Shown one piece after another: positions 1 through 8,104 of a stretch of 64,000 nucleotides of DNA. The notes below the pieces were generated by a model. It was not told where the DNA came from, ran no database searches, and saw only the letters and a program-made list of their open reading frames with translations. The translations under genes were made by a program, and so were the position numbers. Source of the DNA: Bernardetia sp. (GTDB lineage Bacteria > Bacteroidota > Bacteroidia > Cytophagales > Bernardetiaceae); the NCBI GenBank assembly GCA_020630575.1, contig JAHDBD010000012.1, forward strand, positions 62,001 to 126,000, read 5' to 3'. Every line of letters begins with the position of its first letter. Position 1 is the first letter of the stretch.

Positions 1-219
1 GACTATGAAGACGATTATGATGATACAGAATATGACGAAGATACAATTGATATTGGCGATGCTGCTGCAATAGCTACTGCTGTGGGTGCAGGAGTAATTT
101 TGGCTAATCAACTTAATGAAGATAGCGAATTAGAAGATGATCCGATTGACGAACAAGAAATAGAAGAAGAAAATGAAGAAAATACAGATGAGGTAGAAAC
201 ATTTTCTGATGAATCTTAA
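1..219 (+). CDS. C-terminal fragment of an acidic protein
   Basis: This open frame enters from the left edge and stops at 217-219, so only the last 72 residues are seen. The visible part is very acidic: an Asp/Glu/Tyr-rich stretch (DYEDDYDDTEYDED), a short Ala/Gly/Val-rich hydrophobic segment (GDAAAIATAVGAGVILANQL), then a second Glu/Asp-rich tail. The hydrophobic segment could be one membrane helix or a glycine-rich loop. I do not recognise the family and cannot assign a function; low-complexity acidic tails are uninformative. A strong hairpin follows 37 bases downstream, which supports this being the true 3' end of a gene. Confidence 0.6.
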   Translation, partial: DYEDDYDDTEYDEDTIDIGDAAAIATAVGAGVILANQLNEDSELEDDPIDEQEIEEENEENTDEVETFSDES

Positions 220-255
220 AAAAATATAGTCAAAAAAATAAAGGTAGTTTTTTTA

Positions 256-313
256 AATAGAAAGTAGAAAAGAATTATTATGAATTTTAAGCAATAATTT
301 TCTACTTTCTATT
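256..313. terminator. Bidirectional terminator hairpin
   Basis: A perfect 16-bp stem (256-271 pairs with 298-313) with A/T-rich flanks lies between two convergent genes, the acidic-tail gene and the SpoIIAA-like gene. It is well placed to end both transcripts. Confidence 0.75.
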
Positions 314-321
314 GTGTATTT

Positions 322-729
322 CTATTTTCTCTCTGATGCAACTTCATCAAGATAAAATTCAGCTTCGTCTCTAGTAGCAAATTTTATAATTGGATGTTTA
401 GCTCTCTGTGTCGAACGGTGGATTTGATAATCAGCAAGATCATCAGCAGAAGCAAGTTGGGCTGTTACTAAAAGCCCTTGTTCAACAAGATAAACCTGTA
501 TCTCTTGATGTAGATTTTCTACTTCCTTAGACATACTTCCCATCAAACGAATATCTGCAAAAATAGTAAAATGAGGTTTCATAAAACTAGCAGCCTTCTT
601 CCAATCAGGAAAGAAATCTTTTACTTTATCTCTATTCATCCATCTGCCAATTACTTTAATGTATGCTCTATTTTTGTCAGTATCTACATAAATTTCGTAG
701 TTTTCATTTCTTGCTATTTCTGTTTTCAT
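322..729 (-). CDS. Small SpoIIAA/STAS-like protein (paralogue A)
   Basis: This is a 135-residue soluble protein with no signal peptide or membrane helix. It begins with beta-strand-like segments (ENYEIYVDTDKNRAYIKVIG), followed by an amphipathic region and the motif FTIFADIRLM at about residues 54-63. That pattern of a strand, a D-I-R-L-M turn and a helix suggests a SpoIIAA/STAS-like fold, as in small regulatory or lipid-binding proteins. It has a clear paralogue in the same window at 54547-55029: both share a W-x-x-A-x4-x2-FTI-DIRLM core, an L-x-E-x-GLL-TA segment and a FR/TxxEAExYLD ending. The start ATG (727-729) aligns with the start of the paralogue. The gene is monocistronic. Its function is unknown; the fold assignment is inference. 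Confidence 0.8.
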   Translation of the reverse strand: MKTEIARNENYEIYVDTDKNRAYIKVIGRWMNRDKVKDFFPDWKKAASFMKPHFTIFADIRLMGSMSKEVENLHQEIQVYLVEQGLLVTAQLASADDLADYQIHRSTQRAKHPIIKFATRDEAEFYLDEVASERK

Positions 730-839
730 TTTCTGATTGTTGAGTAAATATCTAAATAAATAATTTAAAAGGAGAAGCTAATCTAAAACCTACAATATAA
801 ACTTGTCTTAATAATCAGATAATTATTTAGTAAACTCAA

Positions 840-847
840 CAAAAGTA
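840..847 (-). promoter_or_regulatory. Putative TAnnTTTG promoter for the SpoIIAA-like gene
   Basis: The plus strand reads CAAAAGTA, which is TACTTTTG on the minus strand and matches the Bacteroidota -7 consensus TAnnTTTG. It would start transcription about 100 bases upstream of the ATG at 729. No convincing -33 TTG was confirmed. Confidence 0.45.
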
Positions 848-1184
848 ATGAATATTTAGATTAAAATGCTATTTTGTTATGTTTTTGGTTGTTTTTTTAA
901 AATAAAAACAAAGGGTTGTGTAATATTTGCGAAGGTGTGCTTTTTTTTATTTAGATATTTTTTCTTTCAAAGAATAACTATTTCTACTAATTCTTGTTTT
1001 TAAGAACAATACTTTTTAATTCGTATTTTAGAGCTGTTTTTTAATAGGAAATCCAACTTAATTCGGCTTATTTTTTGTAATTACAATTTAGACCTCAAAT
1101 AAGTCATATTGTTTGTAAATTCATTTAGAAGTTTACTACTTCACAAATCATAATTCCCCCTCTCTTAAACTTCCTCTTTACCCT

Positions 1185-1192
1185 TACTTTTG
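1185..1192 (+). promoter_or_regulatory. Putative TAnnTTTG promoter of the histidine kinase, nearly leaderless
   Basis: TACTTTTG ends six bases before the ATG at 1199. If the usual Bacteroidota spacing applies, transcription begins at or very near the start codon, leaving no room for a ribosome binding site. Confidence 0.55.
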
Positions 1193-1198
1193 CAACTT

Positions 1199-2710
1199 AT
1201 GATTTCAGCACCTTTACCTACTAATGAGAATGAACGTTTAGAAGCTCTTTTACGCTACGAAGTAATGGATACTGAATCTGAAAAAGAGTTTGACGATTTG
1301 GTAAAATTAGCCTCACAAATCTGTGAATCAGAAATTTCTTTAGTTTCCTTGATAGATTCAGAACGTCAATGGTTTAAAGCAAAAGTAGGGTTAGATGCTC
1401 CAGAAACACATAGAGATATGGCTTTTTGTGCTCATGCTATTTTACAAGATGATATTTTTGAAGTAGAAAATGCACTTGAAGACGAACGCTTTCATGACAA
1501 TCCACTTGTAGCCGATAAGGATGGATTAAATATTCGCTTTTATGCAGGAATGCCACTCAAAAATCCAGAAGGACTAAATCTAGGAACGCTCTGTGTTATT
1601 GATAATAAGCCTAAAAAACTAACAGAAGCTCAAAAATTTGCCTTAACAACATTAGGACGCCAAGTTGTTACACAATTAGAATTACGCCTAAAGTTTAGAG
1701 ACTTACAAGAAGAAATGAAAAAGGTGCAAGCTGCACAAAGACAACTTATCGAAACTGAAAAAATGGCAACCTTAGGACAACTTGCTGCCAATGTAGCCCA
1801 TGAAATTAATACACCTCTAGGAGCAATTCGTTCTTCGGCTGATAATTCAGTTGTTACAATGGATGGACTATTACCTCGTCTTACTGGGTTTCTACAAGCA
1901 TTATCTCCTGAGAAATCGCTTATTTTTAATAATTTAATCAAGTATTCGGCAAATGCCAAAAATAATTTTTCTTCTAGAGAAAAACGAGCAATAAAATATA
2001 GATTGATAGAAGAATTTGAAAAATTACAGATTGATGAGGCAGATACAATAGCTAATTTTATAGTAGAATTAGAAGTATATAATAATCCAGAACTTTATAA
2101 GCCTTTATTAGAAACAGAAGATCCTTGTTATACTTTTAAAGTAGCACACCAATTATCAAGAATTGCTAAGAATAACAAGACAATAAAACTAGCTACTGAT
2201 AAGGCTTCTAAAATTATTTTTGCTCTTAAAAATTTTTCTCGTCAAGACAAAACAGGAGAGAAAGCAATAATAAATATTAATCGTGGTATTGAAGATACAA
2301 TAGTTCTTTATGAAAATCAATTCAAGCGTGGAATAGACTTACAACTGCATTTAGAAGAAATTCCTGAATTTATGGGATACCCAGACGAGCTAGTACAAGT
2401 TTGGACAAATCTTATTTATAATGCCATTCAGGTAATGGAAAGTAAAGGAGAACTAAATATTACTACAAAGTTAGTCACAGATTCATATAACAAAAATGTA
2501 GTTGTCTCCGTAACAGATACAGGAGCTGGTATACCAATAGATATACAAGATAAAATATTTGATGCTTTCTTTACAACCAAACGAGAAGGTGAAGGAAGTG
2601 GATTGGGACTAGATATTACCAAAAAAATTGTAGAAAAACACAGTGGTAAGATTTGGTTCGAAACTCAAATAGGTAAGGGAACTACTTTTTTTGTAGAATT
2701 ACCTCTATAG
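1199..2710 (+). CDS. GAF-domain sensor histidine kinase
   Basis: The protein is cytoplasmic, about 503 residues. A GAF domain occupies roughly residues 15-165, with the typical phrase for this group around FCAHAILQ...FYAGMPL...GTLCVID. A short coiled coil leads to a dimerisation/phosphotransfer domain whose phospho-acceptor is His201 in NVAHEINTPLGAI. About 100 extra residues separate this H-box helix from the second DHp helix (KIIFALKNFSRQ). The ATPase domain follows, with N-box NLIYNAIQVM, G1 DTGAGIP and G2 GEGSGLGLDI. I prefer the ATG at 1199 to an in-frame TTG at 1190 because the promoter motif overlaps the TTG. There is no membrane segment, so the ligand is probably intracellular or acts through a partner. 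The response regulator gene just downstream is the likely target. Confidence 0.93.
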   Translation: MISAPLPTNENERLEALLRYEVMDTESEKEFDDLVKLASQICESEISLVSLIDSERQWFKAKVGLDAPETHRDMAFCAHAILQDDIFEVENALEDERFHDNPLVADKDGLNIRFYAGMPLKNPEGLNLGTLCVIDNKPKKLTEAQKFALTTLGRQVVTQLELRLKFRDLQEEMKKVQAAQRQLIETEKMATLGQLAANVAHEINTPLGAIRSSADNSVVTMDGLLPRLTGFLQALSPEKSLIFNNLIKYSANAKNNFSSREKRAIKYRLIEEFEKLQIDEADTIANFIVELEVYNNPELYKPLLETEDPCYTFKVAHQLSRIAKNNKTIKLATDKASKIIFALKNFSRQDKTGEKAIININRGIEDTIVLYENQFKRGIDLQLHLEEIPEFMGYPDELVQVWTNLIYNAIQVMESKGELNITTKLVTDSYNKNVVVSVTDTGAGIPIDIQDKIFDAFFTTKREGEGSGLGLDITKKIVEKHSGKIWFETQIGKGTTFFVELPL

Positions 2711-2896
2711 GTAAAACTAACAGTTTCTATTTTTATTGAAGAACTGTTTATTTCAAAACAAACTAAGTCGATAAAATATTAATCAATTGACAAATAGTCA
2801 AGGAGTTGTATTTTCTGAATTTTACAAAGAAAGTGTCAGTTATATCATTTTACTACGATGTAATTTACTTTTGGTAAGAAATAAAGATAATTTAAC

Positions 2897-2904
2897 TAAC
2901 TTTG
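2897..2904 (+). promoter_or_regulatory. Putative TAnnTTTG promoter for the response regulator
   Basis: TAACTTTG lies 44 bases upstream of the ATG at 2949. It suggests the regulator can be transcribed independently of the kinase, and it supports 2949 rather than an upstream in-frame start at 2787, which would place the promoter inside the gene. Confidence 0.5.
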
Positions 2905-2948
2905 AAAACCACTATTATCATTATAAACGTATTCAAAATTTTTATCTT

Positions 2949-3362
2949 ATGGCGAAAGCAAAAAAAACAAAAGCAATTTTATGTGTAGATGATGACCATA
3001 TTATTTTAGGAAGTCTCAAAATTCAATTAATGCAAGAGTTTAATGATGATTTTATCATTGAAACAGCAGAGAGTGGAGATGAAGCATTAGAAATTTTAGA
3101 TTTTCTTACAGAAAGAAATATCAATACATTAGTTGTAATTACCGACTGGCTAATGCCTGAAATGAAAGGAGATGAACTGTTGGTTGAAATAAACAAACAG
3201 TTTCCAAATGTAGCTAAAATCATGCTTTCTGGTCAAGCTGAGGATGAAGCTATTCAAAATGCTTTTAAAGAAGGAAATATGCACTTTTTCTTATCCAAAC
3301 CTTGGGATAAAAAAGAACTTATTGATAAAATTTATCAATCTGTTGAAGTGATTAGTAAATAA
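2949..3362 (+). CDS. Single-domain response regulator (CheY-like)
   Basis: The protein is a 137-residue receiver domain without an output domain. It has the acidic pocket VDDDH near the N-terminus, the phospho-acceptor Asp in VITDWLMPEMKG, the Ser/Thr switch in IMLSGQ and the lysine in FFLSKPW. The LSKPW ending resembles receivers paired with HD-GYP or complex histidine-kinase systems. It lies 238 bases downstream of the GAF kinase on the same strand and is the probable phosphorylation partner (inference from proximity). The frame is open upstream to 2787, but the extra 54 residues are not receiver-like and a promoter motif falls within them. Confidence 0.92.
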   Translation: MAKAKKTKAILCVDDDHIILGSLKIQLMQEFNDDFIIETAESGDEALEILDFLTERNINTLVVITDWLMPEMKGDELLVEINKQFPNVAKIMLSGQAEDEAIQNAFKEGNMHFFLSKPWDKKELIDKIYQSVEVISK

Positions 3363-3388
3363 TTTTTTTCTTTTATAGAAACTAAAAC

Positions 3389-3434
3389 AGTTTGATAAAG
3401 CAATTTTATAAAGTTGGTTTATCAAACTTTTTTT
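3389..3434 (+). terminator. Rho-independent terminator after the response regulator
   Basis: An 11-bp stem (3389-3399 with 3418-3428) is followed by a run of seven T. It lies 26 bases past the stop of the response regulator. Confidence 0.75.
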
Positions 3435-3472
3435 GTTTAAATGATAGTTTTAGAGCTTTCTACTGATGTCTT

Positions 3473-3503
3473 TTGCCGTTGTTGGTGTCCCCACCAACGA
3501 CAA
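3473..3503. repeat. Dispersed palindrome, GTTGTTGGTG family
   Basis: The arms GTTGTTGGTG and CACCAACGAC (one mismatch) enclose a four-base loop, with TTGCC and AA flanks. It is one of the best copies of a palindrome that recurs in this window at 16088-16116, 27967-27987 and 34235-34265, with degenerate copies elsewhere. Confidence 0.7.
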
Positions 3504-3549
3504 AATAACTATCACACTTTTTATAACTAAAATAAATTTATTTTTTTCG

Positions 3550-3557
3550 TAATTTTG
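3550..3557 (+). promoter_or_regulatory. Putative TAnnTTTG promoter of dnaG, leaderless spacing
   Basis: TAATTTTG ends four bases before the dnaG ATG at 3562. With ordinary Bacteroidota spacing this would start the transcript at the A of the ATG. Confidence 0.55.
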
Positions 3558-3561
3558 TAGT

Positions 3562-5649
3562 ATGTCTATTCCCTCCCATATCATTGACCAAATAAGAGAA
3601 AATGCCCACATTGAAGAAGTAGTGGGCGATTTTGTTACGCTCAAAAAACAAGGTTCTAGTTTTAAGGCATGTTGTCCTTTTCATCAAGAGAAAACACCTT
3701 CTTTTGTAGTTACGCCAAGTAAAGGTATTTTTAAGTGTTTTGGTTGTGGCAAAGGTGGCGATAGTATTACGTTTGTGATGGAACATGAAAACCTGAGTTA
3801 TCCTGAGGCTTTAAAGTTTCTTGCAGGAAAATATAGTATCGAAATTCCTGAAGAAAGCGAACGTAGTGATGAAGCCAAACAAGAACAACAACACCGAGAA
3901 AGCCTTTTAATTGTTCTTGCTTTTGCACAAAAATTCTATACTGAAAATCTTAAAAATACTGACGAAGGCAAATCTGTTGGAGGAAGTTATTTCAAAGAAC
4001 GTGGATTTATCCAAAAAACACAAGAAAAATTTGAGTTAGGATATGCTTTTGATGAATGGGATTCTATCCTAAAAGCTGCTACTGAAAAAGGATATAGTAA
4101 CCAGTTTTTAGAAGATACAGGACTAGTAATAAAGAAAGAGGATAGACATTATGACCGTTTTCGTGGGCGTGTAATGTTTCCAATTCATAATGTTTCAGGT
4201 AGAACAATCGGTTTTGGAGCAAGAGCCTTAAAAAAAGACCAACAACCCAAGTATCTCAATAGTCCAGAAACAGAAATTTATCAAAAAAGCCATGTTCTTT
4301 ATGGAATTTTTCAAGCAAAAAATTCTATTCGTAGAGAAGAAAATTGTTATTTGGTAGAAGGTTATACTGATGTAATTGGATTGCATCAAGCAGGAATTGA
4401 GAATGTAGTGGCAAGTTCGGGAACATCACTTACAGATGGACAGATAAACCTTCTAAAACGTTTTACAGACCGTGTAACGCTGCTTTTTGATGGAGATAAA
4501 GCTGGTTTAAAGGCTGCTATTCGTGGAATTGATATTATTTTAGAACAAGGATTAGATGTTCAAGCTGTCGTTTTGCCAGAAGGACACGACCCTGATACAT
4601 TTGTTACAGAACAAGGAGGAGAAAAAACTAAAAATTATTTGGAATCCAAAGCGCAGAATTTTTTGCGTTTTAAATATCAAGTTTTAGTACCTGATAAAGA
4701 TGACCCAATGGCGAGGGCGAGTGCATTAAAAGAGCTTTGCCAAACGATTGCTGTAGTTCCTGATGTTTTCAAGCGTTCGTTATTGACAAAAGAATTGGCA
4801 CATTGGATGGAAATAAGTGAGCAAGATGTAATCTTGGAAACCAATAAATTCATTCATAAAAGAGCAGAACAAAAACTAAAGGAACAAGAAAGAGATAAAA
4901 ACAGACAACACAGAGAAAGACAACAGAATAGAACTAGTCAGACCAATACCCAAAATAATTCTTCTGATGAGTTTGGCTATTTTCCACCCTCTGAATATGG
5001 ACAAGGAGGACAAAATCAACCAAATTATTATGAAGAGTTTGGAGGACAAGCCATTGATTTATCCGAATTAGAAGCTGCATTAAATCCTCAGCAAAAAAAC
5101 GAACAGCAAAATACAGCTTTTTTTCGTCAGTATGAAGACGAAATCACACGCCTGATGATTCGTTATGGACATCAAACTATTGCAGGAGGAGAGTATATTT
5201 GTGACTATATTTTGGAAGAGATAAGTGAAATTCCATCACTAAATCCTTCTTATGCACAGCTTCGTATTATTTATGAAAATGCACGAATCAATGACATCAA
5301 AATTTCGTACCAAGAATTATTAACTGATTTTATTCAGAATGATGAAAAATTAATCCAAATTGTTACAGGATTTTTGACTGATTCATCTCAGATTAGTCCA
5401 AATTGGGAAAAACGCATGCAACTTGTCATTCCAAACGAAGAAAAACAACTAGCTACTATTATTCCTCAAACTATTTTGCATCTGAAAAGAGTTTTTTTAA
5501 AAGGAATTTTGAATGAAAACTTACGTAAAATAAAAAAAGCAAATAATCAAAGTCAGGAAGAAATAGAAAAATTATTACTTATTTATCAAGAACTTAAAAC
5601 ACAAGAAATACAAATTTCGAATGAATTAGGTATTGTAATTCATAAATAA
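3562..5649 (+). CDS. dnaG: DNA primase DnaG
   Basis: This is the replication primase, which makes RNA primers at the fork with DnaB helicase. It has 695 residues, slightly longer than the usual 580-660. An N-terminal CHC2 zinc-binding domain has Cys38, His41, Cys59 and Cys62 in CCPFH...FKCFGCGKGGD. The catalytic core follows, with the TOPRIM glutamate in LVEGYTDVIG near residue 265 and DGD near residues 310-312. A Gln/Asn-rich linker (about residues 430-520) precedes the helical C-terminal helicase-interaction domain. The gene is not in the classical rpsU-dnaG-rpoD operon; it sits alone behind its own promoter motif. Confidence 0.97.
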   Translation: MSIPSHIIDQIRENAHIEEVVGDFVTLKKQGSSFKACCPFHQEKTPSFVVTPSKGIFKCFGCGKGGDSITFVMEHENLSYPEALKFLAGKYSIEIPEESERSDEAKQEQQHRESLLIVLAFAQKFYTENLKNTDEGKSVGGSYFKERGFIQKTQEKFELGYAFDEWDSILKAATEKGYSNQFLEDTGLVIKKEDRHYDRFRGRVMFPIHNVSGRTIGFGARALKKDQQPKYLNSPETEIYQKSHVLYGIFQAKNSIRREENCYLVEGYTDVIGLHQAGIENVVASSGTSLTDGQINLLKRFTDRVTLLFDGDKAGLKAAIRGIDIILEQGLDVQAVVLPEGHDPDTFVTEQGGEKTKNYLESKAQNFLRFKYQVLVPDKDDPMARASALKELCQTIAVVPDVFKRSLLTKELAHWMEISEQDVILETNKFIHKRAEQKLKEQERDKNRQHRERQQNRTSQTNTQNNSSDEFGYFPPSEYGQGGQNQPNYYEEFGGQAIDLSELEAALNPQQKNEQQNTAFFRQYEDEITRLMIRYGHQTIAGGEYICDYILEEISEIPSLNPSYAQLRIIYENARINDIKISYQELLTDFIQNDEKLIQIVTGFLTDSSQISPNWEKRMQLVIPNEEKQLATIIPQTILHLKRVFLKGILNENLRKIKKANNQSQEEIEKLLLIYQELKTQEIQISNELGIVIHK

Positions 5650-5916
5650 GCAATTTTTTTTAAAAAACACTTTATTATGCTCATTTAATGAGAATAATAG
5701 AATAAAAAATTTTGCATTTTGCTAAAAGTAGTGTAGATTTGAGAACAAACAAATCAATTATTGATTTTGAGTTAAAAAAAAACATAAAAAAATACAATTA
5801 TATAAAAAATGAGAAAATAATTAGTAGCCAGTTAGTATGGTATTTGAATGCCTATAATTAATTATTATTATTTTCTAATTTTCATTTACCATTTTTATCA
5901 TTCGAATATATTTATT

Positions 5917-6294
5917 ATGGGTTCTAAAAAAATACTTATTGCAGAAGACAGTTCTGTAATTCAAAACATTACTCGCAAAGTATTGCAATTTCAAAACTAT
6001 GAAATTGAAACAGCAAAAGACGGTTTACAAGTTTTGGAAGCAATGGCAATGGGAGATTTTGATGCAATATTAATGGACATTAATATGCCAAAAATGGACG
6101 GAATGGAATGTGCTAAAAAAATTCGTGCTATGAGTGACCCTAAAAAAGCTAAAATTCCAATTATTGCAATTACTGGAAATGCTCGTAATTATACTGCAAA
6201 AGATTTTAGTGCAGTAGGAATTAACGATTATATGCAAAAACCTGTAAATTTTGATGATTTGGTTGAAAAACTTTCTTCTTATTTAGAAAAATAA
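5917..6294 (+). CDS. Single-domain response regulator (CheY/Spo0F-like)
   Basis: The protein is a 125-residue receiver domain. Conserved features are the acidic pair in LIAEDS, the phospho-acceptor Asp in AILMDINMPKMDG, Thr in AITGNA and the Lys of MQKPVNFDDL. It has no output domain. The frame stays open upstream to 5848, but those 23 extra residues are Tyr/Phe/Ile-rich and the receiver begins MGSKKILIAEDS, so 5917 is preferred. No histidine kinase is adjacent, so it is an orphan whose partner must lie elsewhere; hybrid kinases use this receiver type commonly. Confidence 0.9.
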   Translation: MGSKKILIAEDSSVIQNITRKVLQFQNYEIETAKDGLQVLEAMAMGDFDAILMDINMPKMDGMECAKKIRAMSDPKKAKIPIIAITGNARNYTAKDFSAVGINDYMQKPVNFDDLVEKLSSYLEK

Positions 6295-6353
6295 GCTAGA
6301 AAATAAATTAAAAGATATTCTTTTCCAAAATCCAATTTTATTTCGGTAAAATT

Positions 6354-6397
6354 AAAAACCTTTATTATTCTATTTTTGTAGAACGATGAAGGTTTTT
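6354..6397 (+). terminator. Possible terminator after the second response regulator
   Basis: A 9-bp stem (AAAAACCTT at 6354-6362 with AAGGTTTTT at 6389-6397) ends in a T-run. The loop is long at 26 bases, so the call is moderate. Confidence 0.5.
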
Positions 6398-6450
6398 GCG
6401 TTTATGAATAATCTTATTACAGTGTAACATAAGTTTATTTGAGTTTTACT

Positions 6451-6513
6451 ATCGTTGTTGGCAACACCGAAAATGGCAGAATTATAAAGTGAACAGGGTT
6501 TTAACCCTGTTTT
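6451..6513. repeat. Degenerate GTTGTTGG palindrome plus AACAGGGTT palindrome
   Basis: Two repeat types sit next to each other between convergent genes. Bases 6451-6478 are a decayed copy of the dispersed GTTGTTGGTG family (ending ATGGCA, as other decayed copies do). Bases 6492-6511 form a perfect 9-bp palindrome (AACAGGGTT, two-base loop, AACCCTGTT), also found at 22702-22721. The second hairpin is followed by TTT and may end transcription. Confidence 0.6.
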
Positions 6514-6525
6514 ATCTTAGTAGTA

Positions 6526-7185
6526 TTATTTCATCTTTACAGGAAAACTATACGCCAAACGAAGAGAAAAAACAGAATTTCTGACAGGAAATCCAAATCT
6601 ATCTAAAAAGACACTATTTCTTCCCCAGTAATGTCGGAATTCTGTAGAAAACCAACGCCAACTCCCAGTTTCATATCTAAAACCAAAACCAACTAGCCAG
6701 CCTACATCAAAGTCATGCGTTGCCCAACGCAAATCATAACTAGGATTTTTGTCATACTGAGCTTTCCAAAGATATGCTCCTGAAAGTGCTGCTGAAACTT
6801 GATAACTCCAGTAATTTCCTTCGAAAATATAAGAAAATGAATATTGATTTTCTATATAATGAAGCCTTAAAGAAGTTGTATTTGCTCGTACTTCCCCTAC
6901 ATCTCCTCCTATTTGGCTGTATAAAAGTTGAGGACGAATACGCCAATTATCTTTCAATTGTATTTCTAAAAACCCTCCTGCACCGTATGCCAACCGACGA
7001 AAATTTTCAATATTGCGTATTCTTGAATAATTTCCCTGTGTAAGAAAACCTGCTGAAATTAATTGGGCTTGAGCAGAGTTTGAAACTAGAGAGAATAACA
7101 AAGAAAAAATAATCAAAAACGTACTTCTGCACAGAAAAAAAATAGGTTTGGATTCTTCTGTTTCTCTCTTAAGTCTGTGGTTCAA
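6526..7185 (-). CDS. Small outer-membrane beta-barrel protein
   Basis: The protein has a signal peptide (hydrophobic core IIFSLLFSLV, cleavage after NSAQA) and about 170 mature residues. Alternating aromatic strands and a C-terminal SLRLAYSFPVKMK suggest an 8-10-strand barrel, of the kind widely annotated in Bacteroidota as outer membrane beta-barrel protein. The substrate or role is unknown. The start is uncertain: the only ATG (7254) would overlap the upstream methylase gene by 64 bases and put 45 residues before the hydrophobic core. A TTG at 7183-7185, just after the upstream stop, gives a normal signal peptide and is preferred. It is probably co-transcribed with the methylase gene. Confidence 0.75.
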   Translation of the reverse strand: MNHRLKRETEESKPIFFLCRSTFLIIFSLLFSLVSNSAQAQLISAGFLTQGNYSRIRNIENFRRLAYGAGGFLEIQLKDNWRIRPQLLYSQIGGDVGEVRANTTSLRLHYIENQYSFSYIFEGNYWSYQVSAALSGAYLWKAQYDKNPSYDLRWATHDFDVGWLVGFGFRYETGSWRWFSTEFRHYWGRNSVFLDRFGFPVRNSVFSLRLAYSFPVKMK

Positions 7186-7190
7186 ATCAT

Positions 7191-7907
7191 TCAGACAGCA
7201 TACAAAACAAAAATTGTCGGTATTTTGTGTAAATTGGGTATTTCTTTTTTCCATTCTGCAACCGTTTTTGTTTTGATAAATTGATTTTCAGAAGTAATAT
7301 TTGAAGCAACACAAATTTTTGTTTTCGGATTCAAGACCTTCAAAATATCTGTCAGTAAAGAATTATTTCGATAAGGCGTTTCCATAAAAATCTGTGAACG
7401 CTTTAGTTTCTGACTTTCAGACTCTAAACTCTTAATTTCATTTTTGCGTTTGGTTGCATCAATAGAAAGATAACCATGGAAAGCAAAATTTTGTCCATTA
7501 AAGCCTGAAGCCATTAGTGCAAGCAAAATTGATGATGCGCCCACAAGAGGAACAACTTCAATATTGTTTTTATGTGCATATTCAACAGCCAATGCACCTG
7601 GGTCTGCAATTCCAGGGCAACCTGCTTCTGACATAATTCCTACTTTTGTAGGTTCGTTATTTTTATCATTTTTAGGGATTTGTTTGAAGTAATTTTCTAA
7701 TTCAGTTTTTGTTGTTTTTTTATCTAACTGAAAAAAGATTAAATCATCTATTACAACTCCTAATTTGAGCGCAGAAATAAAACGTCTTGCTGTTCGTAAA
7801 TTTTCTACTAAAAAATATTTTGTTTGCCCAATAATCATTGGTATTTCTTGTGAAAGACTTTCTTTATTTCCTTCTTCTAACCAAATTGGAATTAAATATA
7901 TTTTCAT
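7191..7907 (-). CDS. RsmI-like SAM-dependent methyltransferase (tetrapyrrole-methylase fold)
   Basis: The protein has 238 residues. It carries the family signature VGIMSEAGCPGIADPGA at about 89-105, corresponding to the SDAGTPGISDPG loop of RsmI, then the VPLVGASSILLALMASGF segment at about 119-136 that lines the SAM pocket. RsmI 2'-O-methylates C1402 of 16S rRNA. This copy is shorter than typical RsmI (about 280) and starts IYLIPIWLEEGN instead of the usual ATPIGNL motif, so it belongs to the short Bacteroidota variant. The substrate may be rRNA, but that is inference. A TAnnTTTG motif lies 40 bases upstream. Confidence 0.85.
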   Translation of the reverse strand: MKIYLIPIWLEEGNKESLSQEIPMIIGQTKYFLVENLRTARRFISALKLGVVIDDLIFFQLDKKTTKTELENYFKQIPKNDKNNEPTKVGIMSEAGCPGIADPGALAVEYAHKNNIEVVPLVGASSILLALMASGFNGQNFAFHGYLSIDATKRKNEIKSLESESQKLKRSQIFMETPYRNNSLLTDILKVLNPKTKICVASNITSENQFIKTKTVAEWKKEIPNLHKIPTIFVLYAV

Positions 7908-7946
7908 TTTATATGCTAATTGCTATTGAAAAATAATAAAATAACA

Positions 7947-7954
7947 CAAAGATA
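7947..7954 (-). promoter_or_regulatory. Putative TAnnTTTG promoter of the methylase gene
   Basis: The plus strand CAAAGATA reads TATCTTTG on the minus strand, an excellent -7 match, 40 bases upstream of the ATG at 7907. Confidence 0.6.
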
Positions 7955-8011
7955 AACTAAACTTAACAAATCGTTCACTTACTAAATATCAAGAGTGGCT
8001 AAATGAAACAC

Positions 8012-8019
8012 TAACTTTG
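8012..8019 (+). promoter_or_regulatory. Putative TAnnTTTG promoter of the Na/Pi symporter gene
   Basis: TAACTTTG lies about 85 bases upstream of the TTG start at 8105. It sits back to back with the methylase promoter in a divergent intergenic region. Confidence 0.5.
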
Positions 8020-8104
8020 CAGTCAATTAGAGAATACCTATTTATACATTTAATTAGGGTAATCAAAAAGTAAATTCAATAAAACGAACAATATTCAATT
8101 CATC

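Noticed and set aside
6371-6378. TATTTTTG promoter-like match
   Set aside because: It lies in the loop of a terminator and no plus-strand gene starts downstream before the convergent gene.
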